DNA of 57,465 bases, taken from contig MPUH01000395.1 of the NCBI GenBank assembly GCA_001970955.1, positions 1-57,465 of the forward strand. The letters are read 5' to 3'. A model generated the notes under the pieces. That model was given only the letters and a program-made list of their open reading frames with translations. It searched no databases and had not been told where the DNA came from. Shown here piece by piece: positions 10,503 to 20,495 of this stretch. This DNA is from Stentor coeruleus (taxonomy: Eukaryota > Ciliophora > Heterotrichea > Heterotrichida > Stentoridae). A program made the translations under genes and the position numbers. Position 1 is the first letter of the stretch. Every line of letters begins with the position of its first letter.

Positions 10503-10913
10503 TGATAAAAGGTTATTAGAAATATTATAATTTTTGATACTAAAATATGATTATAGAGTATAAAAGATAAACTTTACTAAGAATAACAAATTATATATAC
10601 TATTAAATAAAATAATGGGAAATTTTACCTTTGGGCTTGAAGATAATTGAATTGTATTTTGATATCTTTTAATAGTAAATATAAAGCCACCTACTTAAAA
10701 GTATATAAAAACCTTCATTGTTAATATCATCATATATATATTTAAATTTCTATTTAAACCTCGAATTCTTCAATATTTCTTCAATTAAAATTTATACTTT
10801 ACTAATAAATCCTTATAGCATTTTCTCCATCTAATTTTCCCATAAAAACCTTCTCTCAAAAACAATCAAATATTATATTATTCTGAATATCATAAAAATC
10901 TTATCACTATAAA
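10503..10913. other. Intergenic region; subfamily boundary
   Basis: The sequence goes from AT/G-containing to pyrimidine- and C-rich, G-poor over the last 200 nt before the ATG at 10914. There is no G-run leader here, in contrast to copies 1-4. Confidence 0.5.
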
Positions 10914-13358
10914 ATGTACTCTCAGTTTAGCACATTCAAAGATGATCTGATAAAAGTGATTAGTCAAACAAAAAACTCCTTACCCATAATTTCATCTATT
11001 GGTAAGCCTAACTATGGTAAATCTTCTTTCCTTCAGTATTTCCTACAAGAAGATTCAATCATATCTAAGCCCACAGATCAAGAATCTTTATTTTTTCAGT
11101 ACAAAGCCTATGAAAACTTTCTTATCCTTGATATGGAAGTATTTTATGAAGAAATCGAAGACAATAGAATGAGAATCTTTAATATTTGCAGCTCATTCGC
11201 ATTTTCTGATATTATTCTCTTGCATATTAGCCATGATGATATAGAAAATCAGACTTTCCTTGAAAATTTTTCATTTGATTACCTGCAAAGTGCTAAAATG
11301 TGTTTAAAATATAAAGAAACTCTTCCTGAGATTATTTTGCTTATAAGGGATCCAATACGTAAATCCCAAGATTCTGAGATTAAAAATTATTATCAAAATA
11401 TTGTCAAAAAATTTACCAGGAATGTTAATAAGTGTATAAGAGAAATACATAGAAAGTTTGCATTACATTTCGAAACTGAAGCTTTAAAGAGTATTCATCC
11501 TGAAGAAGATAGAAAAGTTAGCTTAAGTGCTGTGAATTTTTTAAAAGATAATGCTGATAAATATTTGCTAAAAATTTCAGATTTTTACTATGTATTTTAT
11601 CAGTATAATTTTGAAGGACAGAAAAATCAATACTTGGAATTTGATGAAGAAAATGAGGAGGTGTTGGTAGAAAGTGCGTTTAAAAGACTTTTTGATAAAC
11701 TTGTGAATAGGTGCATAGAATTACAGCAAAAATATGATGAATATTTTAGTTTCAGCCCAAAACCAATTTGCAATATTACAAATGAAATAACTATAAAAAT
11801 TCAGCAAATGATATACTTATATGAAAATGAAAATTGGAAACTTTGGTTGATAAATTCAATATACACTGAAATAGAATATAATATTTTTATATGCACTAAT
11901 GACGAAAAAAAACAGTTAGATCTTTTAGATTACTACTATAAACTAGTTAACAATATTGAAGAGCTCAATAATCAAATTGGACGCAAAATTACAGAAAAAA
12001 TTACAGAAGATGAAATTAAGAAAATAAAAAAGAAGCATGAAAATGAAATAAATAAACTATTCTTAAATGAACTTGAAAATGCTGATGATTTTGTAAAACT
12101 TATAANGCTCAATAATCAAATTGGACGCAAAATTACAGAAAAAATTACAGAAGATGAAATTAAGAAAATAAAAAAGAAGCATGAGAATGAAATAAATAAA
12201 CTATTCTTAAATGAACTTGAAAATGCTGATGATTTTGTAAAACTTATAAGATATTTTAAATACTTATCAGCTATAAGTTTTTGTAATAATTTTGCCCTAA
12301 CTCAGAACTCNAGATATTTTAAATACTTATCAGCTATAAGTTTTTGTAATAATTTTGCCCTAACTCAGAACTCGAAAAGTTCACTTTCTTATGATTGTTT
12401 ATTTTCAATCATCCACTTTCAAAATGAAGAATCGTATATATTTCATCATTTTATGGAGCTTCAAAAAAATTTTATTGCTTACAGATGCTTATTTTATACT
12501 GACAAAGAATTCAAGGAAATATTAAAAATGCTTATGCCTAGTTTTTTCTTGATTAGTTCTGCATATTTAGAAATATATAGTGAGTATATAGAATTCTCAT
12601 TAAACCAAAATTATAAATATAAAGATGTGGTTGAGTGCCAAATTGAAAAAATTATGTATATACAGATGATGCCAAATATCCAAAGGCTTATTGGGATTTT
12701 TGAAGATTTTGTTGCTATTGATCTTCAAGATACTTATAAATTCATAGGGTACTTAAAAGAACTTCATATAACTTTACTAAAAGCCAAGGCTGAAAGTTTC
12801 TCATCAATACAAAATATGAAAATTAAAATTGAGTATCTTGAAGAAATTCAGCAATTTTCTGTAGACACTAAGCTTTCATCGCTGATTCCCCCTATTTCAT
12901 TTATCGCTCTAGGTTTTGCTGGGTCTGCCGCAAGACATTTAACTGCAAGTATTGCTGCTATTTGTTTACCAATATCATTATTCCCTATAATCTGTATTTC
13001 TACTGTTGCTACAGCTGCATATGGTGTATTCGGTGTTTTTAAATATTTTAAGAAAGGCTCTAAAGAAATCAATATAAATCATACTTACGGAGAATATTTT
13101 ACTATTTATGATGTTGTAGCACTAAAAGATTATTCTAATGTTGTTTGCTTAAGTGAGGATTTAATTATCTTTGAAAAAAGTTTTTTTTATAAACTTAAAA
13201 TAGGCAAAATTAAAGGCTCTAATAAAGTTGGATGCATAAAAGCTATATGTTTTTTAATTTCTGAAGATCTTAGGGATAAATATATTGAGGAATTTAAGGT
13301 TTCAGAGGAAGAAGAAGAGAATTTTGTGAGCTCATCAATAGATTCTACTAGTATTTAG
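10914..13358 (+). CDS. GBP/atlastin-like GTPase, copy 5 (noncanonical; contains assembly duplications)
   Basis: This second-subfamily GTPase has P-loop GKPNYGKS (30-37) and an RD motif (LLIRDP), but switch I reads QES where relatives have (R/K/Q)GT, and G3 reads DMEV (73-76) instead of DMEG. GTP hydrolysis is therefore doubtful. The C-terminal hydrophobic pair (from ISFIALGFAGSAA to about GVFGVFKYF) is intact. Two single Ns (12106 and 12311) each separate two copies of the same sequence: 11963-12105 repeats as 12107-12249, and 12249-12310 repeats as 12312-12373. The first pair carries one mismatch. Both periods (144 and 63 nt) happen to keep frame. They look like unmerged contig ends. Without them the protein is about 745 residues, matching the 742 of the next gene. 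Confidence 0.82.
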   Translation: MYSQFSTFKDDLIKVISQTKNSLPIISSIGKPNYGKSSFLQYFLQEDSIISKPTDQESLFFQYKAYENFLILDMEVFYEEIEDNRMRIFNICSSFAFSDIILLHISHDDIENQTFLENFSFDYLQSAKMCLKYKETLPEIILLIRDPIRKSQDSEIKNYYQNIVKKFTRNVNKCIREIHRKFALHFETEALKSIHPEEDRKVSLSAVNFLKDNADKYLLKISDFYYVFYQYNFEGQKNQYLEFDEENEEVLVESAFKRLFDKLVNRCIELQQKYDEYFSFSPKPICNITNEITIKIQQMIYLYENENWKLWLINSIYTEIEYNIFICTNDEKKQLDLLDYYYKLVNNIEELNNQIGRKITEKITEDEIKKIKKKHENEINKLFLNELENADDFVKLIXLNNQIGRKITEKITEDEIKKIKKKHENEINKLFLNELENADDFVKLIRYFKYLSAISFCNNFALTQNXRYFKYLSAISFCNNFALTQNSKSSLSYDCLFSIIHFQNEESYIFHHFMELQKNFIAYRCLFYTDKEFKEILKMLMPSFFLISSAYLEIYSEYIEFSLNQNYKYKDVVECQIEKIMYIQMMPNIQRLIGIFEDFVAIDLQDTYKFIGYLKELHITLLKAKAESFSSIQNMKIKIEYLEEIQQFSVDTKLSSLIPPISFIALGFAGSAARHLTASIAAICLPISLFPIICISTVATAAYGVFGVFKYFKKGSKEININHTYGEYFTIYDVVALKDYSNVVCLSEDLIIFEKSFFYKLKIGKIKGSNKVGCIKAICFLISEDLRDKYIEEFKVSEEEEENFVSSSIDSTSI
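11963..12249. repeat. Duplicated contig end around N at 12106
   Basis: 143 nt (11963-12105) recur after one N at 12107-12249 with a single A/G difference. The unit does not exist twice in the sister gene at 13892, so this is most likely a scaffold join with unmerged overlap. Confidence 0.85.
12249..12373. repeat. Duplicated contig end around N at 12311
   Basis: 62 nt (12249-12310) recur after one N at 12312-12373. The sister gene has this block once. Probable unmerged contig overlap. Confidence 0.85.
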
Positions 13359-13891
13359 GCAAAAAAAAACTAAAATAAGTAGATTAAGTAGTTTAAAAAG
13401 AAACCTTAGTTAGATATTATAAAGATAAAGGCTAAATTTTGATAGTATTAAAAAATTTGTAAGGAAAATTTTTGTTTAAGATTAAATATATTACACATTA
13501 GATATATGAATATACTTTTTAGTACTTTTGAAGTCACAATTTTCAATATCATATCTTTATTATACTACATATAATACCACTTAACAAAATCAAGACAATA
13601 TTAAATAATTACATAGATTAAGTTAATATAATCAACTAATCCATCAACTAAATCACAATTTTTAATTTTTTTTCTCAAATCTAAGCATAAATCAAATACA
13701 AAAGCCTAATCTCAAACATACACAAAATTTATATATAATTTCAATCATCTAATCCCTATCAAAATAATCTAATTCTTAACTTAAACAATTTCATCACACA
13801 ATATTTTATCAAACATTCTTTCTTAAAATTTTACAGTCTTTTCAACCCTTAAATAATAAAATTCTTTTTATATATTGTCTATAATTTTATA
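13359..13891. other. Intergenic region between GTPase copies 5 and 6
   Basis: The first part is AT-rich with some G. From about 13560 it becomes C-rich and G-poor up to the start codon at 13892. No gene seen. Confidence 0.5.
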
Positions 13892-16120
13892 ATGTCTTTA
13901 ATAATGCTCAAGATATTCAAAGAAAGCCTTTTAGACATAATCAAGTCCACAGGGCATTTATTGCCCATAATTTCATCTATTGGAAAATCAAACTGTGGCA
14001 AATCCTACTTTCTTCGCCATCTTCTACAAGAAAGTTCAATTTCAGTCAGATCAGAGCAAACAACACAAGGAACTTTATGTTTCTGGAGCAAAGAATATAG
14101 AAACTTTAGAATCTTTGATATGGAAGGTTTATTTGCAAATGATAAAGACAATAGAATGAATATCTTAAATATGTGCAGCTCATTTTCATTTTCTGATATT
14201 ATTCTCTTGCATATTAGTCATGATGATTTAGAAAATCGGATTTTCCTTGAAAAGTTTTCATTTAACTACTTACAAAGTGCTAAAATATGCTTGAAATATA
14301 AAAAAAACCTTCCTGAGATTATTTTACTTATAAGAGACCCGAGATGGAAATCTAAAAACATTCAGAATAAAAGTGATTATGAAGATCTTGTTATTAGATT
14401 TACTGAGAAAGTAAATTGGAAAATTAGAGAGTTTCTTGAAAAATTTGAGCTTTTGTTTGATGCTGAAGCTTCAAAAGGTATTAATGTTGAAGAGAATAAA
14501 GAAGAAAGTTTTAATGCTACTAATGCTTTAAGTGAAAACATTGATCAATATTTTCTTAGGATATCAGAATTTTATTGTATATACCATGAGTATAATTTTA
14601 CAGAACAGACAATTGAATATTTTGAATTCGTTGAAGAAATAGGAAAATTGAATTATGTGAAATCATTATTTGGGAATATTTTGGAGAAACTGATAATAAA
14701 ATGCACAGAAATACAGCAAAAAAAAGATGAGGAACTTCAGTTTAAATCATACCAAATATGTAATGTAACTAATGAAATAACCTTTAAAATGAGTCAAATG
14801 ATTTACCTTAATGAAGAAAATACCCAAAGAGTTTGGCTTATGAATTCTATATATTCAGAAATTTTATATAATGTTTTTATTTGTTGTGATAATGAAACAA
14901 AGCAATTAACATTTTTAAGAAACTATAGCAAATTAGCTACAAGTATAAATAGTATTAATGATAAAATTATAGGGAAAATTACAAATAAAGTTGATGAAAA
15001 CGAGATTATAAAATTTAGAAATGCTCATGAAAAAGAAATAAATATGCTATTTGCAGATGATATAGAAAATGCTGATGATTTAATACAACTTATAAAATAC
15101 TTCAAATACTTATCAGCAATAAGTTTTTGCAATTCATTTGAGCTTACTAAAGACTCGAAAAATTCACTTTCTTATGATTGTTTATTTTCAATAGTTCGCT
15201 TTCAAAGCGAAGAATCTTATATTTTTCATCATTTCATGGAGATCCAAAAAAATTTATTAGCATATAGGTGTTTATTTTATGTTGACAGTGAATTTTATGA
15301 TATAGTGAAGTTGATTATGCCTAGATTCTTCTTGATATTTTCAACTTATTTAGAAATCTACAAAGATTACATAGATTTTACCTTAGACCTTAATTATAAA
15401 TACAAAGATGTTGCTCTATGCCAAATCGATAAAATCAAGTGTATAGATATAATAAGAAATTTAAAAAGATTATATGGATACTTTGAGGATTATTTAGACT
15501 TAAATTTTGAAGGTCTATTTGAATTCCAAGAGTACTTAAAAGAATTTCATACCAATCTATTAACAGAGAAAGCTGAAAAACTACAAAATGAAAGCTTTAA
15601 GCTTAAAATTGAATATTACGAAAAAATTGAACAATTCAGCATAAGTTCAAGACTTTACAGATTCCTTCCTTCCTTATCAGTTATCGCTTTTGGTCTTGCA
15701 GGAACAGCTGCTAGTCGTTTAAATTCACATATTTCAGGCAATTGTTTTTCTTATATCCTACCTTTATGTACTTTTTCTACAGGTTTAGTATTTGCTTCTT
15801 TAAATTACTTTAGCAGTGATTTAAAAAATATTATGTTTAGTCATACTTGCGGAAAATTTTGCTCAGTAATAGATTCTATTATTATAAAAGATTATGCTAA
15901 TGTAACCCATTCAAATGAAAATTCTGAAATTTTTGAAAACAGTTTTATTTATAAGATAAGAGTTGAAAGAGACAAAAAAAATAATAAAAGTGGATGTATT
16001 AAAATTGCGTGTTTTGTTGTTTGTAGGGATTTAGAGGATGATGCTATTAGAAATACAATGACTCAGATTGAAGATCAATATGATTTTCTTAATCCAAAAA
16101 TAGATTTTAATTTTTCTTAG
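13892..16120 (+). CDS. GBP/atlastin-like large GTPase, copy 6
   Basis: This 742-residue protein is the closest relative of the gene at 10914. The P-loop is GKSNCGKS (31-38), switch I has Q-G-T (59-61), G3 is DMEG (76-79) and the RD motif is in LLIRDPRW, so all catalytic motifs expected of a GBP/atlastin-type GTPase are present. The helical middle shares blocks such as YLSAISFCN with copy 5. A C-terminal hydrophobic pair (LSVIAFGLAGTAA and a second stretch about 20 residues later) could anchor it in a membrane. It is the last GTPase in the array. ATG at 13892 is used; Met-5 is a possible alternative. No G-run leader precedes it. Confidence 0.84.
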   Translation: MSLIMLKIFKESLLDIIKSTGHLLPIISSIGKSNCGKSYFLRHLLQESSISVRSEQTTQGTLCFWSKEYRNFRIFDMEGLFANDKDNRMNILNMCSSFSFSDIILLHISHDDLENRIFLEKFSFNYLQSAKICLKYKKNLPEIILLIRDPRWKSKNIQNKSDYEDLVIRFTEKVNWKIREFLEKFELLFDAEASKGINVEENKEESFNATNALSENIDQYFLRISEFYCIYHEYNFTEQTIEYFEFVEEIGKLNYVKSLFGNILEKLIIKCTEIQQKKDEELQFKSYQICNVTNEITFKMSQMIYLNEENTQRVWLMNSIYSEILYNVFICCDNETKQLTFLRNYSKLATSINSINDKIIGKITNKVDENEIIKFRNAHEKEINMLFADDIENADDLIQLIKYFKYLSAISFCNSFELTKDSKNSLSYDCLFSIVRFQSEESYIFHHFMEIQKNLLAYRCLFYVDSEFYDIVKLIMPRFFLIFSTYLEIYKDYIDFTLDLNYKYKDVALCQIDKIKCIDIIRNLKRLYGYFEDYLDLNFEGLFEFQEYLKEFHTNLLTEKAEKLQNESFKLKIEYYEKIEQFSISSRLYRFLPSLSVIAFGLAGTAASRLNSHISGNCFSYILPLCTFSTGLVFASLNYFSSDLKNIMFSHTCGKFCSVIDSIIIKDYANVTHSNENSEIFENSFIYKIRVERDKKNNKSGCIKIACFVVCRDLEDDAIRNTMTQIEDQYDFLNPKIDFNFS

Positions 16121-16226
16121 ATAATATTAAGTTTTTTTAGCTTGGAAAGAGTTTAGAGGATGGAAATAGGGCTAAAAATATGATATTTGTTTATGAGAAG
16201 AGATTTTCCAACATAAAACATAAAAA

Positions 16227-16305
16227 AACTATATTTTTTATCTTAACTCATAATTAAAATCTCAANAACTATATTTTTTATCTTAACTCATAATTAAAAT
16301 CTCAA
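16227..16305. repeat. Duplicated contig end around N at 16266
   Basis: 39 nt (16227-16265) recur exactly after one N at 16267-16305. Probable scaffold join with unmerged overlap, in the spacer between the GTPase array and the orphan pair. Confidence 0.85.
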
Positions 16306-16328
16306 ACATAAATTTTATTAAAAAAGCA

Positions 16329-16354
16329 GGGGGTCCTTCACCATATTGATTATA
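16329..16354 (+). promoter_or_regulatory. G-run leader of orphan gene 1
   Basis: Five Gs (16329-16333) lie 21 nt before the ATG at 16355. It resembles the G-run leaders of the GTPases but lacks the CTTATAAA part. Weak on its own. Confidence 0.3.
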
Positions 16355-18235
16355 ATGGATTTCGCTGAGTTTAAAAATTCAATCAAGACTTTGCTATCAT
16401 TTTTAAACTACCCAAAATTCTCCTCAAACCAAATACAAAAACTGCATTCAACATACACCAAAAGCAAAAATTCAAACCCATTAAGCACTCCTTTAAACTT
16501 TAAGATTTCCGAATTCAAAATTTCTAGTAAAAAACATACAATAAAAAGTTTAAAATACAACCCAATCCAAATATTCAAAGACATCAACTTAATCAACTTT
16601 GATAAACTAGATTTATTCAAAGCTTTTATAGACTCTCCAGCTTTACTTATAACCCCAACAGGGCAAAAAACTTCAAATATTGAAGAATTCCTAAAAAGTC
16701 CTGAAAATAAAATGTTAGTTTTTGATGTTTTTGACTATAAGAAAATCATAAACATATTAAAATTCCCAAACAAATTTTCTATAGACTCATATTTAAATGC
16801 TGGGAGGCTTTTACAACAAACTAAAAAGGTCCAAATACGTTTCTTAGGGCCAAATTCTACATTTAAACTTGAAAACCCTTATGGATGTATATTGATAAAT
16901 TCTTCATACTCTAATATTAATATATGGACAGTGAACTCTACAAATTCTTATGATTTATTTGATTTAGTTAAAAAAGGTAAATCAATTATTAAAACAAACT
17001 TATCATGGAAATATTTCGCATTTATTATTCCAAAACAAGATATTGGGATATCTTCAATTGATTTTTCTATAATAATTTCATGGCCTTTTATGCCTTTAAA
17101 TGAAGATTTTATAGATTTATATAGTCCTGCTCATTTATTAAAATCTATAAATTGCCCTGATACTCCTAAGAATGTTTTATTTAAGATAGGGGAATTATTG
17201 AATAAATATATAAAAATAGAAGATAAAGAGCTTTTAGATTTACTTAAAAAAAATAATAAGGGTGTTAAATCTGGGGTTTATCAAGTTAATGATGAAGAAT
17301 ATAAAAAATACTCTGGGTATGGGTATATTGTATCTTTAGAAACAAATTTCTTAGCACCGAATATGTGTGCATGTGGTAAAGATATTATAAAATGGTATTA
17401 TTTAAGACATTTAAAGAATTTTATATTTGAAAGCTGGTGTTTAGATTGTATGTTTGAAGTTTGTCAGAATGAAGGAGATATGCTAATGAGAAGATTTATA
17501 GGATGCGATTTTAATCGTAATAATGATGAATTTGTTAATAAATTTTATTGTTGTTTGATGAAATCTGATGAGGAATTATCAGCCACGTTTATAGATTCTA
17601 AGATATATCAGGATAAATATTGTGTGAAAAAGAAAAGATGTATAGAACATGCTGAAGTTTTTGTTGGTGAAAATCATAATATAGGAATGAAAGATAATTT
17701 AAGAAACTATGATGAAACAACAAATAAAGTTGTAGAAAAACTTTGCGAATTGGTGGAAGATGAAAATGATTATGTTTTAACTGAGAAAAAAGATCATTTT
17801 GAAGAAAATGGATATAGTAAGAAAAAGAATATTTTAGAAAATGATATGAAAAATATGCTTGGAAGAGATGGAAAAAATGATAAAAAGACTAAAGATTGTG
17901 GGAAAACTAGAGGGAATAGGAATTTTAGTTCCGAAACTAATGATGAAAATATGATTAAAAAAAATCTGTCTGTGAATAATTCTAAAGCAGAGGAAGATAT
18001 TCAAGTTGCTAGAGCTTTTATGGAAATACTAGAATTAAAATCTGATGATTTTAAATCAATAATAGGTGTAAATCCATCTGAAATATTAAAAAGTTGTTCT
18101 GCGAGTATAATAGAGGCAAAAAAGCATCTTAAAAAAATTGTTGATACTTTGAAAAATGAAAAAAAGTTAAAGGATAAAAACGGGAAATCTGCTTGTTTGA
18201 ATAATAATGAAGAAATACCTAATAGACAAAAATGA
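16355..18235 (+). CDS. Unrecognised protein with CxCG...CLDC motif, paralogue A
   Basis: This is a protein of about 626 residues that I do not recognise. The N-terminal two thirds align with the next gene through the blocks NAGR, FLGxNST and SWPxxPL. A cysteine cluster near residues 337-362 (CACG, then CLDC 20-odd residues later) could bind one zinc ion. The C-terminal third is Lys/Glu/Asn-rich and low in complexity, with a basic KKKRC stretch that could be nuclear-localising. No signal peptide or membrane segment is obvious. I start at the ATG at 16355; upstream codons in frame lack another ATG. It lies directly after the GTPase array and in tandem with its paralogue. Confidence 0.75.
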   Translation: MDFAEFKNSIKTLLSFLNYPKFSSNQIQKLHSTYTKSKNSNPLSTPLNFKISEFKISSKKHTIKSLKYNPIQIFKDINLINFDKLDLFKAFIDSPALLITPTGQKTSNIEEFLKSPENKMLVFDVFDYKKIINILKFPNKFSIDSYLNAGRLLQQTKKVQIRFLGPNSTFKLENPYGCILINSSYSNINIWTVNSTNSYDLFDLVKKGKSIIKTNLSWKYFAFIIPKQDIGISSIDFSIIISWPFMPLNEDFIDLYSPAHLLKSINCPDTPKNVLFKIGELLNKYIKIEDKELLDLLKKNNKGVKSGVYQVNDEEYKKYSGYGYIVSLETNFLAPNMCACGKDIIKWYYLRHLKNFIFESWCLDCMFEVCQNEGDMLMRRFIGCDFNRNNDEFVNKFYCCLMKSDEELSATFIDSKIYQDKYCVKKKRCIEHAEVFVGENHNIGMKDNLRNYDETTNKVVEKLCELVEDENDYVLTEKKDHFEENGYSKKKNILENDMKNMLGRDGKNDKKTKDCGKTRGNRNFSSETNDENMIKKNLSVNNSKAEEDIQVARAFMEILELKSDDFKSIIGVNPSEILKSCSASIIEAKKHLKKIVDTLKNEKKLKDKNGKSACLNNNEEIPNRQK

Positions 18236-18536
18236 AATTATTGAGAAAAAAAAACTAGTATAAATCATGTTAAAATTTAAATGATGCTAATAATTATATA
18301 TTTTATTAAAATGAGACTTATAAGTATAGTTATTTCATATATTTGTGGTAAAGAACATTTTATGTGACATGATAACTATATAATATTATACACCACAACA
18401 TAATAAAAAATATAATGATATAATAAACAATCTATAAATTTAAATAGCATGGGAATAAAAAGATATGATAAATTTAATTTTGAATAATATTAAAAGGATA
18501 GAGACTAATTTTATTAATATAATAATACTAAAAAAA
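18236..18536. other. Spacer between the two orphan paralogues
   Basis: AT-rich sequence with no coding frame or RNA gene that I can support. It ends in the G-run leader of the next gene. Confidence 0.5.
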
Positions 18537-18557
18537 GGGGGCTTTTATAACTTATAA
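18537..18557 (+). promoter_or_regulatory. G-run leader of orphan gene 2
   Basis: Five Gs followed by CTTTTATAACTTATAA lie directly before the ATG at 18558. The arrangement of G run, CTT and TATAA matches the leaders of GTPase copies 1, 2 and 4, suggesting shared regulation between the two neighbouring families. Confidence 0.45.
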
Positions 18558-20228
18558 ATGGACTGCATAAATTTTAAAAAACTCATAAAAGCCAAATCAT
18601 CACAAAATCCAAACAATCAAAGCCTACTAAATCTTCAAAAAACTCACCTTTCAAACTGTTCAGAAAATACTCATAAACCTAATCATCTAAAGCCTAACTT
18701 TGATTCTAACATAACAATAAATGCTAACTCAAAATATATTCTTACAAACGACTCACTTCAAATTTTTGAGGCAAAGCGAGCTTTTAATACTAAAGATATA
18801 ATAAAAGCTTATATAAACTCACCTGGTATACTTATATCTCCTAAAATACAAAAAGACTCAAATGCTGAAGATTTTTTTTCTAATTCAGAAGAAAGTATTC
18901 TTATAATAAATATTCCTGATTATGAAGAATTAAAGGAATTTTTATATCCTGTTCCAAATTATTTTTTAATAGATTCAACTATAAATGCAGGTCGGTTTAT
19001 TAAAGAAACAAGACAGGTTCAGTTGTGTTTTTTAGGTCAGAACTCGACTTGGAAAGTTTATAATCCTCATGGGATTATTTTACTAAACATTTGTAATTCA
19101 CATGTTAATGTTTGGACTTTAGATGATAAAGAAGATTTTAGTTTAGTCAAGCTTATGAAAAATCGCTTCATTTTTGTAAGACCAGGACAAAATATTGCAA
19201 TCTCCAGTTCAGACTTATCAATAATATTCTCTTGGCCTTATCTACCTTTAACTAAAGACTTCTTAGAATCTTACAAACATATTTTCCTATTAAAATCTTA
19301 CATCAATCCTGATACTCCTAAAGAAATCCTCCCTTTAATTAAAAAAGTCCTTATAAATCAAACTATCTTAGAAGACTTTTTATTATTAGAAAAACTCACA
19401 AAATCCCCAAACAGTAAAAATTCTAAAAATGGAATCATGCAAATCAACGATCAAGAATACCAATTTTTTTCTCGTTTCGGGTATACAATTTCTTTAGAAA
19501 CTAACTATTATATTTCTTATCTTTGTAAATGTGGAAAATATATCAATAAATGGATATTCATAAAATATTTAGATAATCATAACTATGAAAGCAGATGCTT
19601 AGATTGTATGTTTAAAATACCTTTAAATGATGAAGATCATCTATTAAGACGATATAAAAACTTTTCATATAAACATATAACTGAGAATTTTTTTAATTCA
19701 AATTTTCTTTACCCTACATATGAAAATGCTATGACTAAGAAAAAAAATCATTATTTGACTAAAGCTAAAATCTTTGAACCTTTAAAAAGAAGATGTATAG
19801 AAACATTAGAAAATAAAGTTATTGATGAGATTAGATTTATAAATAATCAGAAATTTAATAGGAAAAAATACTTGAATAAAGGGAAAATTAAAAGTAAAAA
19901 AATCTCTTGTGAATATATTAATGAAATTAAGGATATAGTTATAAGGTCGATTGATAGAAATCATACTATGGTTGAACTTGTTAAGTATTTTGAAGCTAAG
20001 GAAAACTGTGAAGAAGTTGAAAAAGCTTCATGTTATGATTATAAAATTAGAATTAAAGAAGAGCAGGAGGATCGAAATACATTAACTAAAAATAATCATA
20101 GGGATGTGAATTGTATTAAAGATACATGTGAGAAAAATTATTTGGTAAAAGTTGAAAAAGATATTGATGAAGATCGTAAACTAGGCTTAGAAAGAAAGGG
20201 TTTTTATGATCCGAAAGTGGAGAATTAG
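18558..20228 (+). CDS. Unrecognised protein with CxCG...CLDC motif, paralogue B
   Basis: This 556-residue protein is a tandem paralogue of the gene at 16355. Shared features are the NAGR block, FLGQNSTW, the SWPYLPLT block, and the cysteine pairs CKCG and CLDC (about residues 321-350), a possible single zinc site. The Lys-rich C-terminal tail, with a KRRC stretch, is shorter than in paralogue A. No catalytic motif is recognised. The family could be lineage-specific. It is transcribed in the same direction as the GTPases and shares their leader element, which is the only hint of a functional link. Confidence 0.75.
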   Translation: MDCINFKKLIKAKSSQNPNNQSLLNLQKTHLSNCSENTHKPNHLKPNFDSNITINANSKYILTNDSLQIFEAKRAFNTKDIIKAYINSPGILISPKIQKDSNAEDFFSNSEESILIINIPDYEELKEFLYPVPNYFLIDSTINAGRFIKETRQVQLCFLGQNSTWKVYNPHGIILLNICNSHVNVWTLDDKEDFSLVKLMKNRFIFVRPGQNIAISSSDLSIIFSWPYLPLTKDFLESYKHIFLLKSYINPDTPKEILPLIKKVLINQTILEDFLLLEKLTKSPNSKNSKNGIMQINDQEYQFFSRFGYTISLETNYYISYLCKCGKYINKWIFIKYLDNHNYESRCLDCMFKIPLNDEDHLLRRYKNFSYKHITENFFNSNFLYPTYENAMTKKKNHYLTKAKIFEPLKRRCIETLENKVIDEIRFINNQKFNRKKYLNKGKIKSKKISCEYINEIKDIVIRSIDRNHTMVELVKYFEAKENCEEVEKASCYDYKIRIKEEQEDRNTLTKNNHRDVNCIKDTCEKNYLVKVEKDIDEDRKLGLERKGFYDPKVEN

Positions 20229-20495
20229 ATGGTGATATTTTATATTTAATGATATGTTTTATTATTTAATTGTTAGATTATGTAAGGATATTTAAGTATA
20301 TGATGCGGTTTATATTTAACTTGATGGTTTTATGTATTTTAGAAATAATTTTTTTTCTGAAGTTATGATAATTTATTTCAAGTAAAAAAAAACTATCTTA
20401 ACATAATAACCCTAATAATCTTATAACAACATCCACTTTATCACATCAATCAATTCAATCCCCTCTAATACCAAACCAATTAAAATCACCCATAA

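Noticed and set aside
11963..12373. In-frame internal protein repeats in GTPase copy 5
   Set aside because: Each repeat is centred on an N and is absent from the sister gene; assembly overlap explains it.
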